A stretch of 64,000 bases of DNA, taken from the NCBI RefSeq assembly GCF_024054565.1, contig NZ_JAMXLR010000072.1, positions 186,001-250,000 of the forward strand, given 5' to 3'. The notes under the pieces are model-generated. The model did no database searches. It saw nothing but the letters and a program-made list of their open reading frames with translations, and was not told the origin of the DNA. Position 1 is the first letter of the stretch. Each line of letters begins with the position of its first letter. A program made the position numbers and the translations under genes. The stretch comes from Aeoliella straminimaris. Its GTDB lineage: Bacteria; Planctomycetota; Planctomycetia; Pirellulales; Lacipirellulaceae. Positions 16,292 to 24,788 of this stretch are shown here, in pieces.

Positions 16292-17257
16292 ATGCGAATC
16301 GTCCTTTGTTACCCCGTGGAATCTCAACACATTGCCCAGATTCAAGCCGTCGCACCCGATTGGGAGGTTATCGACGCAGGCCAGGAGCGAATAGCCGAAC
16401 TGCTGCCCACGGCCGACATCTACTGCGGCCACGCCAAAGTGCCGGTGCCCTGGGACGAAGTCGTGGCGGGGGGCAAATTGCAGTGGATCCAATCGTCCGC
16501 CGCGGGCATGGACCACTGCCTGGTGCCTCCAGTGGTGAAGTCCGACATTCTGGTCACCAGTGCCTCGGGCGTGCTGGCCAACCAGGTAGCCGATCACACC
16601 ATGGCGCTGCTTTGCGGTTCGCTTCGCCGACTGCCGGTGTTCTTCGAGGCGATGGACAAACGCGAGTTCATTCGCCGACCAACCAAGGACCTGCACCACA
16701 CCACCGTGGGTGTCGTAGGGCTGGGAGGCAACGGCCGGCGTCTGGCAGAGGTGCTCAGCGTGTTCAACACGACCATTCTGGCCACCGATTGGTTCCCAGT
16801 GAACAAGCCGCCTCACGTCGCAGAATTGCTGGCTGCCGACCGCCTGGACGAGATCCTGCCCCGCTGCGACTCGGTGATCCTGGCCGTGCCTTTGAATGAA
16901 GTGACTCGGGGCATGTTCGATGCGCGGCGAATTGGACTAATGAAGCCCGGTAGCGTGCTGGTGAACATGGCCCGCGGACCGATCGTGGTCGAAGAAGCCC
17001 TGGTCGACGCCCTGGAGAGTGGCCACTTGTGGGGCGCGGGGCTCGATGTGACGGAGACGGAGCCCCTGCCCGAAGGTAGCCGGTTATGGAACGCTCCCAA
17101 CCTGGTGCTCACACCTCACGTTGGGGGCCAATGCAAGACACGCATTGAAGACATGACGGATTTCTTTTGCGAGAACCTCCGCCGCTACCGCGCTGGCGAG
17201 CCGCTGAAGAATGTGACGGACAAGGAGCTTGGTTTTCCGTTCCCCGTGGCAGAGTAG
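16292..17257 (+). CDS. D-2-hydroxyacid dehydrogenase (NAD-dependent)
   Basis: This 321-residue protein of the D-isomer-specific 2-hydroxyacid dehydrogenase family has the nucleotide-binding GLGGNG motif (about residue 145). The catalytic Arg (NMARGP), Glu (DVTETEPLP) and His (LTPHVGG) are all present. The Asp after the second Rossmann strand (ATDWF) points to NAD over NADP. It reduces or oxidises an unidentified 2-keto/2-hydroxy acid in the cytoplasm. ATG 16292 is preferred over TTG 16283 because the first beta strand (MRIVLCYP) begins there. The acetyltransferase gene follows after 37 nt and may be co-transcribed. Confidence 0.93.
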   Translation: MRIVLCYPVESQHIAQIQAVAPDWEVIDAGQERIAELLPTADIYCGHAKVPVPWDEVVAGGKLQWIQSSAAGMDHCLVPPVVKSDILVTSASGVLANQVADHTMALLCGSLRRLPVFFEAMDKREFIRRPTKDLHHTTVGVVGLGGNGRRLAEVLSVFNTTILATDWFPVNKPPHVAELLAADRLDEILPRCDSVILAVPLNEVTRGMFDARRIGLMKPGSVLVNMARGPIVVEEALVDALESGHLWGAGLDVTETEPLPEGSRLWNAPNLVLTPHVGGQCKTRIEDMTDFFCENLRRYRAGEPLKNVTDKELGFPFPVAE

Positions 17258-17294
17258 GCTTTATTGAGCGGCGTCGCGCAGGACGCCGGCAGAG

Positions 17295-17786
17295 ATGTTT
17301 GCCATTCAACGCTTCGAACCTGCCGATTGGCCTGCCACATGGCAGGTACTGGAACCGGTGTTTCGTGCCGGCGAGACCTATCCTTACGCCATGGATATCT
17401 CCCAAGAGGAGTCTCGCAAGGCATGGATCGATCACCCCACGGCCACCTACGTCGCCACGGATAGCGAAGGAACGATTGTCGGCACGTACTACATTCGTCC
17501 GAATCAGCCACCGCTCGGCGCCCACGTAGCAAACTGTGGCTACGTGGTGGCCGAGTCCGCCCGGGGGCAAGGTATCGCCACGGCCATGTGTCAGCACTCA
17601 CAAGTGGAGGCTCGCGGGCTGGGGTTCAAGGCCATGCAGTACAACTTGGTAGTGACCACCAACGAAGTGGCCGTGCGCCTCTATCAAAAGCAGGGCTTTA
17701 CCGTAGTCGGCCGCCTGCCACAGGCGTTTCATCACCCTCAGCAGGGCTATGTCGATGCCCTGCTAATGTATAAGTTGCTCACCTAG
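17295..17786 (+). CDS. GNAT-family N-acetyltransferase
   Basis: The 163-residue protein has the GNAT acetyl-CoA binding motif A, V-x(4)-ARGQGIATAM (about residues 77-92), followed by the motif B region NEVAVRLYQKQGF. The whole protein is one GNAT domain. The substrate is not predictable. It lies 37 nt after the dehydrogenase and converges with the SnoaL-like gene, with 21 nt between the stops. Confidence 0.92.
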   Translation: MFAIQRFEPADWPATWQVLEPVFRAGETYPYAMDISQEESRKAWIDHPTATYVATDSEGTIVGTYYIRPNQPPLGAHVANCGYVVAESARGQGIATAMCQHSQVEARGLGFKAMQYNLVVTTNEVAVRLYQKQGFTVVGRLPQAFHHPQQGYVDALLMYKLLT

Positions 17787-17807
17787 CTGGGCGACATCCG
17801 CCGGGCA

Positions 17808-18278
17808 TCACGCCACACTCAGGACAAAGTCGGGGTCGACCGGACGGGGGTCTCCCAACGGCCAATGGAACTTGTGATCGACCTCGCGAATGGCGAAGTC
17901 GTTGATGCTGGCTTCGCGTCGACGCATCAAGCCCTCGACATCAAACTCCCACAGTTCGTTGCCGTACGAACGCCACCATTGGTCATGGGGGTCGCGAAAC
18001 TCGTACTGAAAGCGAACGGCAATCCGATCGTCCTCGAACGCCCAGAGGTCTTTCATCAGCCGATAGTCGCGCTCGGTTTCCCACTTGCGAGTGAGGAACT
18101 CCCGAATCTGTTCACGACCACGAATGAACTCGCCGCGGTTGCGCCACACGGAATCTTCGCTGTAGGCAAGCGACACCCGCGCGGGGTCGCGTGAGTTCCA
18201 GGCGTCTTCGGCGGCTCGTACTTTGGCGATGGCCATCTCGTGGGTGAATGGAGGGCAGAGGGCTGGGGGCAGCGACAT
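17808..18278 (-). CDS. SnoaL-like / DUF1348 family protein (NTF2 fold)
   Basis: This 156-residue protein begins MSLPPALCPPFTHEMA and has the DUF1348 core: AEDAWNSRDP, YSEDSVWRNRGEF, the aromatic FQYEFRD and YGNELWEF segments, and the C-terminal DHKFHWPLGDPRP. It is a small alpha+beta cone-fold protein of unknown reaction, often seen with stress or detoxification genes. A longer frame exists upstream, but ATG 18278 has AAGGAG 8 nt before it. The same CCAAGGAG leader stands before the carboxymuconolactone decarboxylase gene upstream. The two genes are separated by a perfect terminator, so it is expressed from read-through or from its own promoter. Confidence 0.88.
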   Translation of the reverse strand: MSLPPALCPPFTHEMAIAKVRAAEDAWNSRDPARVSLAYSEDSVWRNRGEFIRGREQIREFLTRKWETERDYRLMKDLWAFEDDRIAVRFQYEFRDPHDQWWRSYGNELWEFDVEGLMRRREASINDFAIREVDHKFHWPLGDPRPVDPDFVLSVA

Positions 18279-18302
18279 GGTATAGCTCCTTGGTGTGCAT
18301 AG

Positions 18303-18340
18303 AACAAAAAGCTCGGGTCGCCACGACTGGCGACCCGAGC
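18303..18340 (-). terminator. Rho-independent terminator after the carboxymuconolactone decarboxylase gene
   Basis: A perfect 13-bp stem, GCTCGGGTCGCCA (18311-18323) with TGGCGACCCGAGC (18328-18340), has a 4-nt loop. On the minus strand it is followed by TTTTTGTTCT. It sits 12 nt after the stop of the 18352-18939 gene and before the start of the SnoaL-like gene, so it should end or attenuate that transcript. Confidence 0.9.
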
Positions 18341-18351
18341 CGATTGGGGCA

Positions 18352-18939
18352 TCAGACGCTGCAACCCGAGTTGCAGGTTGCTCCAGCAGCGTGGCTCGGC
18401 TCCAGCGGTGCGGCCGCTGGGAAGTCGACATCCACTTCAGCCAGGTTGTTGAAGTAGTTGGTGTAGATATTCAGGGCTACGTGACCAACCACTTCGGCGA
18501 TCGCATCGTCGCCAAAGCCAGCGGCGCGGAACGCTTCCAGTTCGCTGTCGGCCACTCGGCCTCGGGACTGCACGATCTGGGTTGCCAGACGAGCCACCGC
18601 TCGATTTGCGTCGTCCAGCCCATCGCCACGACGGGCGGCCTCAATGGCTTCAGGCGCCAGTCCACTCAGCTTGCCAAGCGTCGAATGTGCCGCCAGGCAG
18701 TACTCGCAGCCGTTGGCCTCGCCAACTGCCAGAGCGACGATCTCACGTTGCTGGGCGGTTAGGCCTTCTCCGGCACCCAGAGCTCCGGAAAGCTCAAAGT
18801 AGCCACGCAGCGCGGCGGGCGAGTTGCCTAAGACTCGCACCATATTGGGGACTTTGCCCAGCTTCGACTTGGCGGCGGCGAACAATCCGGCCTGCTGCGA
18901 GGTGGCCTGATTGTCTTGAATTTGGGGTAGGCGGGACAT
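18352..18939 (-). CDS. Carboxymuconolactone decarboxylase-family (AhpD-like) protein
   Basis: This 195-residue all-helical protein carries the AhpD-type redox motif C78-E-Y-C81-x3-H85 (CEYCLAAH), so it is probably a thiol-dependent peroxidase or related antioxidant enzyme rather than a lactone decarboxylase. The C-terminus ends in a Cys-containing tail (CNSGCSV), possibly a further metal or thiol site. AAGGAG is placed about 6 nt before the ATG. A sigma-54 promoter is visible 70-84 bp upstream of the start (19008-19023). The gene is divergent from a sigma-54 activator, which makes it the probable target of that activator. A terminator follows directly. Confidence 0.92.
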   Translation of the reverse strand: MSRLPQIQDNQATSQQAGLFAAAKSKLGKVPNMVRVLGNSPAALRGYFELSGALGAGEGLTAQQREIVALAVGEANGCEYCLAAHSTLGKLSGLAPEAIEAARRGDGLDDANRAVARLATQIVQSRGRVADSELEAFRAAGFGDDAIAEVVGHVALNIYTNYFNNLAEVDVDFPAAAPLEPSHAAGATCNSGCSV

Positions 18940-19007
18940 GGACTGCTCCTTGGATTCAGGGGTGGAGATTGGCCAAGATGGCCGGGTGAACTATGAATCC
19001 TCCCTAA

Positions 19008-19023
19008 GGCACACCCCGTGCCA
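19008..19023 (-). promoter_or_regulatory. Sigma-54 (RpoN) promoter of the AhpD-like gene
   Basis: Read on the minus strand, TGGCAC (19023-19018) is followed by 5 nt and GTGCC (19012-19008). This gives the diagnostic GG-N10-GC spacing of -24/-12 promoters, with mismatches only at the first and last bases of the -12 element. Predicted start of transcription is near 18997, leaving a leader of about 58 nt. The divergent neighbour encodes a sigma-54 activator. Confidence 0.75.
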
Positions 19024-19092
19024 AAGCCGTTAGCGTGTCGTAAGTGGTTTTTAGAAAAAGGGTTAAGTGCAATTGGATGGATTGCAGGTAGT

Positions 19093-19145
19093 AACGAATT
19101 ATCGTTGTGTACTGAAATATCGTGGATCGCCAACGAAATGTCGTT
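19093..19145. promoter_or_regulatory. Three tandem palindromes: likely enhancer sites of the sigma-54 activator
   Basis: AACGA-N4-TCGTT occurs perfectly at 19093-19106 and 19132-19145. A weaker copy, ACTGA-N4-TCGTG, lies between them at 19111-19124. Start-to-start spacing is 18 and 21 bp, about two helical turns, so all face the same side of DNA. They lie about 100-140 bp upstream of the predicted sigma-54 transcription start and directly before the activator gene, the standard place for upstream activating sequences. NorR uses three sites in a similar way. Autoregulation of the activator is likely. Confidence 0.65.
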
Positions 19146-19156
19146 ATGTTTGTGGT

Positions 19157-20770
19157 ATGGAAGCCATGTCCGCCCAAACGCCGCTGTTCGCCGATCCCAA
19201 GCAGCTATTGCTCGACTTGGCGCAAGAAAGAGAGCTTTCGTCGTTGCTCCATTTGCTGGTGACGCGTATCGGTGACTCTGAAGCGGTCGCGCTCGCGCGA
19301 TTGTGGTTGATTCGACCGGGGGCAGGGTGTGACAGCTGTCCCATGCGGGACGAGTGCCCCGATCGATCGGAGTGCCTGCACCTTGTGGCGAGTAACGGAC
19401 GTTCGCTGCTCCAGCCACCCGACGATTTGTCGCGGCTCGATGGCCGCTTTCGACGGTTTCCTATCGGTGTCCGCAAGGTTGGCCATATCGCGCAAACCGG
19501 CGAAGGACTCGAAGTGCCCGACCTTTCCGAAGCACCCGAGTGGGTCGTCGATCACGAGTGGGTTCAGCGTGAAGGCATCACTGGCTTCGCCGGTCAGCCG
19601 CTCATCCATCATGGCGTGGTGCTGGGCGTGATCGGCCTGTTCAGTCGGGTAAAGATTGGATCGGCGTGTCTCGATTGGCTGCGAATGATTGCCGACCACG
19701 CGGCGACCGCCATCGCCCACTCGCGGGCCTGGGAAGAAGTGCAACGGCTCCGCACCCGGTTGGAAGAAGAGAATGAGTACCTGCAGGAAGAAGTTGCCGT
19801 CGAGCAGGGGTTTGGCGAAATGCTCGGCACGAGCCCAGCTCTGCGGAACGTTACGCAACAGATCGAGTTGGTTGCTCCCACCGATTCGACCGTGCTGGTG
19901 CTGGGCGAAAGCGGCGCTGGCAAGGAGCTAGTTGCTCGAGAGCTCCACCGCCGCAGCCAGCGCGCGTCGCGGCCGCTGATCAAGGTAAATTGCGCGGCCA
20001 TTCCTCGCGAGCTGTTCGAAAGCGAGTTTTTTGGTCACGTGAAGGGAGCGTTCACCGGCGCGCTGCGCGACCGGGCGGGTCGGTTTGAATTGGCTGACGG
20101 GGGGACGCTGTTTCTGGACGAAGTGGGCGAAGTGCCACTCGACCTGCAGAGCAAGCTGCTCCGAGTGTTGCAGGAGGGGGAAATCGAACGCATCGGCGAG
20201 GAGAAAACCCGTCGAGTCGACGTGAGGGTGATTGCGGCCACCAACCGCGACCTCCGCGAAGAGTCGCGCCATCGCCGTTTTCGCGAAGATCTGTACTACC
20301 GTTTGAGCGTATTCCCGATCGAAATACCCCCACTGTGCGAACGTCGAGAGGACATTGGCCTGCTGGCCGATCACTTTCTGCAGCAGGCCGCCCGGCGTTT
20401 CGGGGTCGACGCGCCGCGCATGACCAAGGCTGTGGTACGTCAGCTGGAGCAATACGCCTGGCCTGGCAATATTCGTGAGTTGCAGCACGTGATGGAGCGG
20501 GCCGTGATCCTGTCGCGTGGCGGACCACTGAAGGTGAATCTCGAAGCAGCTCCGTCACCACCGGCGTCGCCTGCTGCTGCTAAGGATGCTGAGTTGCTCA
20601 CTGACGCGGAGATTCGCGACATCGAACGGGCGAACCTCGAGCGTGCCCTGGAGCGGGCAGGCGGCAGGGTCTACGGTGTGGGCGGGGCGGCCGAATTGTT
20701 GGGGCTAAAGCCCACGACGCTTGTCTCCAGGCTCAAGGCCCGAGGCGTCCGCTACAAAGGCGACTCGTAG
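19157..20770 (+). CDS. Sigma-54-dependent activator with a cysteine-containing GAF sensor domain
   Basis: The 537-residue protein has a GAF sensor domain (about 15-195), a short coiled-coil linker (about 195-220), an AAA+ sigma-54 interaction domain (about 225-460; Walker A GESGAGKE at 250-257, GAFTGA at 297-302, Walker B LFLDEV) and a C-terminal Fis-type helix-turn-helix. Inside the GAF domain are C58, C61, C67 and C73 (C-x2-C-x5-C-x5-C), a layout that could hold an iron-sulfur cluster or act as a thiol switch. It probably senses redox or nitrosative/oxidative stress and activates the divergent AhpD-like gene from the promoter at 19008-19023. The frame is open further upstream to 19067, but that part overlaps the operator palindromes; ATG 19157 or 19166 is more likely. 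Confidence 0.9.
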   Translation: MEAMSAQTPLFADPKQLLLDLAQERELSSLLHLLVTRIGDSEAVALARLWLIRPGAGCDSCPMRDECPDRSECLHLVASNGRSLLQPPDDLSRLDGRFRRFPIGVRKVGHIAQTGEGLEVPDLSEAPEWVVDHEWVQREGITGFAGQPLIHHGVVLGVIGLFSRVKIGSACLDWLRMIADHAATAIAHSRAWEEVQRLRTRLEEENEYLQEEVAVEQGFGEMLGTSPALRNVTQQIELVAPTDSTVLVLGESGAGKELVARELHRRSQRASRPLIKVNCAAIPRELFESEFFGHVKGAFTGALRDRAGRFELADGGTLFLDEVGEVPLDLQSKLLRVLQEGEIERIGEEKTRRVDVRVIAATNRDLREESRHRRFREDLYYRLSVFPIEIPPLCERREDIGLLADHFLQQAARRFGVDAPRMTKAVVRQLEQYAWPGNIRELQHVMERAVILSRGGPLKVNLEAAPSPPASPAAAKDAELLTDAEIRDIERANLERALERAGGRVYGVGGAAELLGLKPTTLVSRLKARGVRYKGDS

Positions 20771-21039
20771 GGCCACATTTAACTGTGTGGTTGCTCGGCC
20801 GCGACTGGCATCGGCGATGCGCATTCTCATTGCCTGGATGCGCGATACTGTTGCTCCGCTTTCGGTGTGAACGATTCAGTTTTTCGTCTCACGTCGTGGC
20901 AGCAAGCACCGGGACCTGATACGCTTTGAGTTCTGCGTGATCCGAGGAAGGATCGCGGTTCAAATGGCGAGTTGGCCATTCAAGGTGCTCGGCGGATGAT
21001 TGGTAAGAACACCTGGACTCAATCCAAGAGGCGACAACG

Positions 21040-22656
21040 ATGAATATTCTGCGGCGGATATCAGCGTTAGCGACAGCGCTACTAATCACGTTCTCGACTA
21101 GTGCTTGGGCACAGGGGCTGGCGGACTTGGCTCGACCTATCGAGGGTCGCAGTATGCGAGCCACTTCGGCGCATCGAATCGGGGAAGATGGCAAATATGA
21201 TCCGGAAGGGGAGTTCGATCCCAACAGCAACTGGGACAACAAGAAGCTCGAGCCCGGCAAGACGCGCGTCTTGATGGAGGCGAACGGGCCGGGGGTGGTC
21301 ACACACATCTGGATGACGTTTCTGGGGCCAGAGAAGCACAACTGGGCCAAAGATGGCTCGGCTAATCACCAGGAGATGCTGCTCCGCATCTACTACGATG
21401 GCAGCGACCGTCCCGGTGTCGAGGCACCGGTGGGCGACTTCTTCGCCAATTGCTTCGGCAAGAGGAGTGAAGTGATCAGCGTGCCGGTGGTGGTGGAAGA
21501 TGCCGACTCGTACAACTGCTTCTGGCACATGCCGTTCCGCAAGTCGATTCGTATCGAGGTGGTGAACCAGAGTGAAAAACCGGTCAGCTTGCTGTATTAC
21601 AACATCGACTGGATCAAGAAAAACTCGCTAGCCGAAGACGTACCTTACTTCTACGCCCAGTACAAACAAGAGTATCCGGTGAAGCAGGGCAGCGACTACG
21701 TGATCCTGGAGACCGAGGGCAAAGGGCACTACGTCGGCACAGTGCTGGCAGTGCGATCGCGGAGTCCGTCCTGGTTCGGCGAAGGCGATGAGAAAGTGTA
21801 CATCGATGGCGAGGAGAAACCTTCGATCTGGGGAACCGGCACCGAAGATTATTTCCTCTCGGCCTGGGGACTCAAGACCACTAGCACGCCCTATTTTGGC
21901 ACGCCCTATTTCGATCAGTGGGGCATCGTCGGCGGCCACACCAGCGCGTATCGCTGGCACGTAAACGACCCCTGGGTGTTCAATCACAGCATTAAGGTCA
22001 CCATCGAGCACTTCGGCTGGATGTCGCCCGATGAGAACCCGAAGTACGAGTCGAATAGCTGGAACGAACGCCAGGACGACTATTCCAGTGTTGCCTTTTG
22101 GTATCAGACTGGCACGCCGACCTTCAAAGCCCGGGCGCCCCACGCCAAAGAGCGTGCGCTACCGAGTATCGAACGCGAGACAGTCTATGCTGCTGCGAAG
22201 CTCGACTCACTTAAGCATGGTAAGGGTGAATTCCGCAAACAGGATCTCAACAACTATCCCGAGGGACACGTGCTCTTCAAGCCCGAAAGCCAGGACGAGG
22301 GATGGATCGAGATCCCCTTCACCGTGGAAGAAAGGGAGCCACTACGGTTGTTGATCAACGCTACCCGAGCGGAAGACTATGGTAAGTATCGTGCTACGCT
22401 CGATGGAGTGCCCATCGGAGGAACGATGGACTTCTACCATGATGGCATCGACCAATGGGAGTACCATCTGCTCGATTTCTGGCCTGAACCGGGGCAGCAT
22501 GTGCTGCGACTGCAGTGTGTCGGCAAAAGCCCAAAGTCGTCGGGCAATTTCCTGGGAGTCGAGTCGGTCCGCTTGCGTGAGCGCAGGCCCCGGGTGCTCG
22601 AGATGGCACACGACAAGGACAAGGACTGGAAGGAAGACCCCAAGCTGTACAACTAA
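21040..22656 (+). CDS. Secreted DUF2961 protein (GH172-type)
   Basis: This 538-residue protein has a cleavable signal peptide (about 1-25, ending TSAWA-Q). The DUF2961 core follows, with markers VTHIWMTF near the start, VGDFFANCFG, PFRKSIRIEV and WGTGTEDYFLSAWG. DUF2961 corresponds to glycoside hydrolase family 172, whose characterised members act on fructofuranosyl or arabinofuranosyl linkages; the substrate here is unknown. The C-terminal 150 residues look like an extra beta-sandwich. It is followed after 49 nt by an M24 peptidase gene. Location is probably periplasmic or outside the cell. Confidence 0.9.
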   Translation: MNILRRISALATALLITFSTSAWAQGLADLARPIEGRSMRATSAHRIGEDGKYDPEGEFDPNSNWDNKKLEPGKTRVLMEANGPGVVTHIWMTFLGPEKHNWAKDGSANHQEMLLRIYYDGSDRPGVEAPVGDFFANCFGKRSEVISVPVVVEDADSYNCFWHMPFRKSIRIEVVNQSEKPVSLLYYNIDWIKKNSLAEDVPYFYAQYKQEYPVKQGSDYVILETEGKGHYVGTVLAVRSRSPSWFGEGDEKVYIDGEEKPSIWGTGTEDYFLSAWGLKTTSTPYFGTPYFDQWGIVGGHTSAYRWHVNDPWVFNHSIKVTIEHFGWMSPDENPKYESNSWNERQDDYSSVAFWYQTGTPTFKARAPHAKERALPSIERETVYAAAKLDSLKHGKGEFRKQDLNNYPEGHVLFKPESQDEGWIEIPFTVEEREPLRLLINATRAEDYGKYRATLDGVPIGGTMDFYHDGIDQWEYHLLDFWPEPGQHVLRLQCVGKSPKSSGNFLGVESVRLRERRPRVLEMAHDKDKDWKEDPKLYN

Positions 22657-22705
22657 TTATGCGGTTCGCACGGCTGGCAGCGATTCATCAAGGAGGCTTC
22701 TGGCC

Positions 22706-23956
22706 ATGAGTTTCCCCACGGTTCTTCCGGTTCGCGAGCAGGCTCGCATCGTGAACCAGACGCTCGCCAAACGGTTCGAGCGATTGCTGCCGGCAGTGAT
22801 GCGCGAGACGGGGTTCGATGCCTGGTTAATTATTGGCCATGAGGACAACCACGACCCGGTGTTTTACACCATTGTGCCCATGGAAGTCTGGGCGCCCATC
22901 CTGCAAGTCGTGTTGTTTTTCGATACTGGCAGTGAAGTGGAGCGTATCAATCTATCCCGTACCAACATGTTGGGCCTGATGCCGCCATCGCCGTGGGGTC
23001 CGCTGGGAGAGAAGGACCAGTGGCAAGTGCTTCGGGAAGTGCTCGAGCAGCGCTCGCCCCAGCGGATCGGCATCAATACGTCCGACGTCATCTGGGCGGC
23101 GGACGGTTTGACTGCTTCGCTCAAGGACCGGCTGTTTGAATCGCTCGGCAGCGATCTGGCCTCACGATGCGAGTCGGCCGAGCCGCTCGCCATCCGCTGG
23201 CTCGAAACGCGACTGCCGGAAGAGTTGGAGTTGTACGAACAAGCGTGCGCGATCGCCCATGCCATGATCCGCCACTGCTTTTCGCGGCAAGCCATCACGC
23301 CCGGTGTCACCACGACCGAGGACCTGGAATGGACCTACTGGCAACTGGCCACAGATCTGGGATTGCCCCTGTCGTTCAAGCCGTTCTTCCGGCTGTATCG
23401 CGATGAACGCACGACTCCCGCTGAGGGCACGAACTCGAAAGTCATCCAGCCGGGCGACATGCTGCACTGCGACGTGGGTGTCGAGTATCTGCGACTCACA
23501 ACCGATCACCAGGAACTGGCCTACGTCCTGCGGCCCGGAGAAACCGAGGCCCCCGAGGGACTGCGGCGCGGGTTGCGGGAAGCCAATCGCCTGCAGGATG
23601 TGTTTACGCAGAGCTGGGAGTGCGGTCTGAGTGGAAATGCCATCCTCGAGCGAGCACTACAGCGGGCAGATGCCGAGGGAATCAGCCATCCAAAGATCTA
23701 CTCGCACTCGCTGGGGCACCTGCTCCACGAACCCGGTCCGTTGATGGGACTTCCCTGGCAGCAAACCGCCATTCCCGGCCGCGGCGACGTGGTGATGCAC
23801 GAGAATACGGCCTACACCGTGGAACTGCGGGTTGACGTGGAAGTACCCGAGTGGGGCGGCCAACTCGTGGCTTTTCCGATCGAGCAAGATGCTGCGATCA
23901 CGGCCAATGGAGTGCACTATATTGACGGGCGACAGACGGATTTGCATTTGGTGTGA
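22706..23956 (+). CDS. M24-family metallopeptidase (Xaa-Pro aminopeptidase-like)
   Basis: The 416-residue protein has a creatinase-type N-terminal domain (about 1-165) and a pita-bread catalytic domain. All five metal ligands are visible: Asp in HCDVGVEY, Asp in LTTDHQE, His in SLGHLLHEPG, Glu in YTVELRVD and Glu in FPIEQDA. It is therefore likely to be an active dinuclear metallohydrolase, acting on Xaa-Pro peptides or a creatine-like C-N bond. No signal peptide is seen. AGGAGG at 22691-22696 is 9 nt before ATG 22706 and fixes the start, although the frame is open well upstream. It follows the DUF2961 gene closely. Confidence 0.92.
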   Translation: MSFPTVLPVREQARIVNQTLAKRFERLLPAVMRETGFDAWLIIGHEDNHDPVFYTIVPMEVWAPILQVVLFFDTGSEVERINLSRTNMLGLMPPSPWGPLGEKDQWQVLREVLEQRSPQRIGINTSDVIWAADGLTASLKDRLFESLGSDLASRCESAEPLAIRWLETRLPEELELYEQACAIAHAMIRHCFSRQAITPGVTTTEDLEWTYWQLATDLGLPLSFKPFFRLYRDERTTPAEGTNSKVIQPGDMLHCDVGVEYLRLTTDHQELAYVLRPGETEAPEGLRRGLREANRLQDVFTQSWECGLSGNAILERALQRADAEGISHPKIYSHSLGHLLHEPGPLMGLPWQQTAIPGRGDVVMHENTAYTVELRVDVEVPEWGGQLVAFPIEQDAAITANGVHYIDGRQTDLHLV

Positions 23957-23957
23957 A

Positions 23958-24401
23958 ATGAACGGTTCAACACAGTTTCGAACAGCCCCGATGTGGCTGC
24001 GTATAGGTTTCGCGGCAACGTGCGCGGCACCAATCTCCTTGATCGCACCGCTTGTGTTGTGGCTTGCCGCGGTATCCCTTGTTCAGATTTTTATGGGAGC
24101 GTCCGAGGCATTGGTCCCCCTCATCGTTTCCATTGCTGGGGTCTTTGGTGCCGGTTGTGCCTGGGCGTTTGTCATCGACGAGAACTGCGATAGACGGCGT
24201 GGGATTATCAGGCTGTTGGGGCTGGTGAGTGGCGTAATTTCGCTCGGAATCGTCGAATACGTTTAATTCACCAATGCGATTGAACAAGTGCCGACGTTCT
24301 TGATCTTCATCGGTTTGCTGCCAATAGTGGCGGCTGCACTCTGTTCACTTTGGATATGGGGACGTTTGTGGAGTGAAGCTAACGAGCATGGAGAGTCGTG
24401 A
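23958..24401 (+). pseudogene. Small membrane protein split by an in-frame TAA
   Basis: ATG 23958 starts 1 nt after the M24 stop and gives 102 residues with two to three membrane helices, ending IVEYV at the TAA of 24264-24266. The same frame then stays open for 44 more codons to TGA 24399-24401 and encodes another membrane helix (TFLIFIGLLPIVAAALCSL) with a charged C-terminus. The simplest reading is one four-helix protein of about 147 residues broken by a nonsense mutation. The alternative is a functional 102-residue protein followed by a separate short one (GTG at 24288). No family is recognised. Confidence 0.55.
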
Positions 24402-24434
24402 CGGGCACCCATCAATCCAGTGGTCGCTCGCTCC

Positions 24435-24776
24435 CTAACTCCCTCGATACGTCGAATAGCCAAACGGTGAGAGCAGCAGTGGCACGTGGAAATGCTGCGA
24501 GGCGTCGCTCACGGTGAAGGTGATGTCGACTTGTGGGTAGAACGATGCGGCGAAATGCTGCTCGGCGTAGGCCGTGAGATTGAAGGAAAGGCGGAAATCG
24601 CCAGCCGCCAGCGGTGTTGCCCCCAGTAGGTTGGCCACCCGGCCATCGGCGTCGGTGACGCCGTGAAACGTGTCGGCGACCAGCCCTGACTCGTCGAGCC
24701 GGGCGAGGGTGACCGGAATATCCGCGGCCGGTTTGCCCCGCGAGGTGTCGAGCACGTGGGTCGTGATTCCGCTCAT
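24435..24776 (-). CDS. uraH: 5-hydroxyisourate hydrolase
   Basis: This 113-residue transthyretin-like protein carries the family marks TTHVLDTSRGKPA at the N-terminus and the C-terminal tetrapeptide YRGS, which separates hydrolases from transthyretins. It opens 5-hydroxyisourate to OHCU, the second step after uricase. It is the last gene of the minus-strand set allB-uraD-uraH, 12 nt after uraD. Confidence 0.96.
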   Translation of the reverse strand: MSGITTHVLDTSRGKPAADIPVTLARLDESGLVADTFHGVTDADGRVANLLGATPLAAGDFRLSFNLTAYAEQHFAASFYPQVDITFTVSDASQHFHVPLLLSPFGYSTYRGS

Positions 24777-24788
24777 ACTTGTCCTCGA

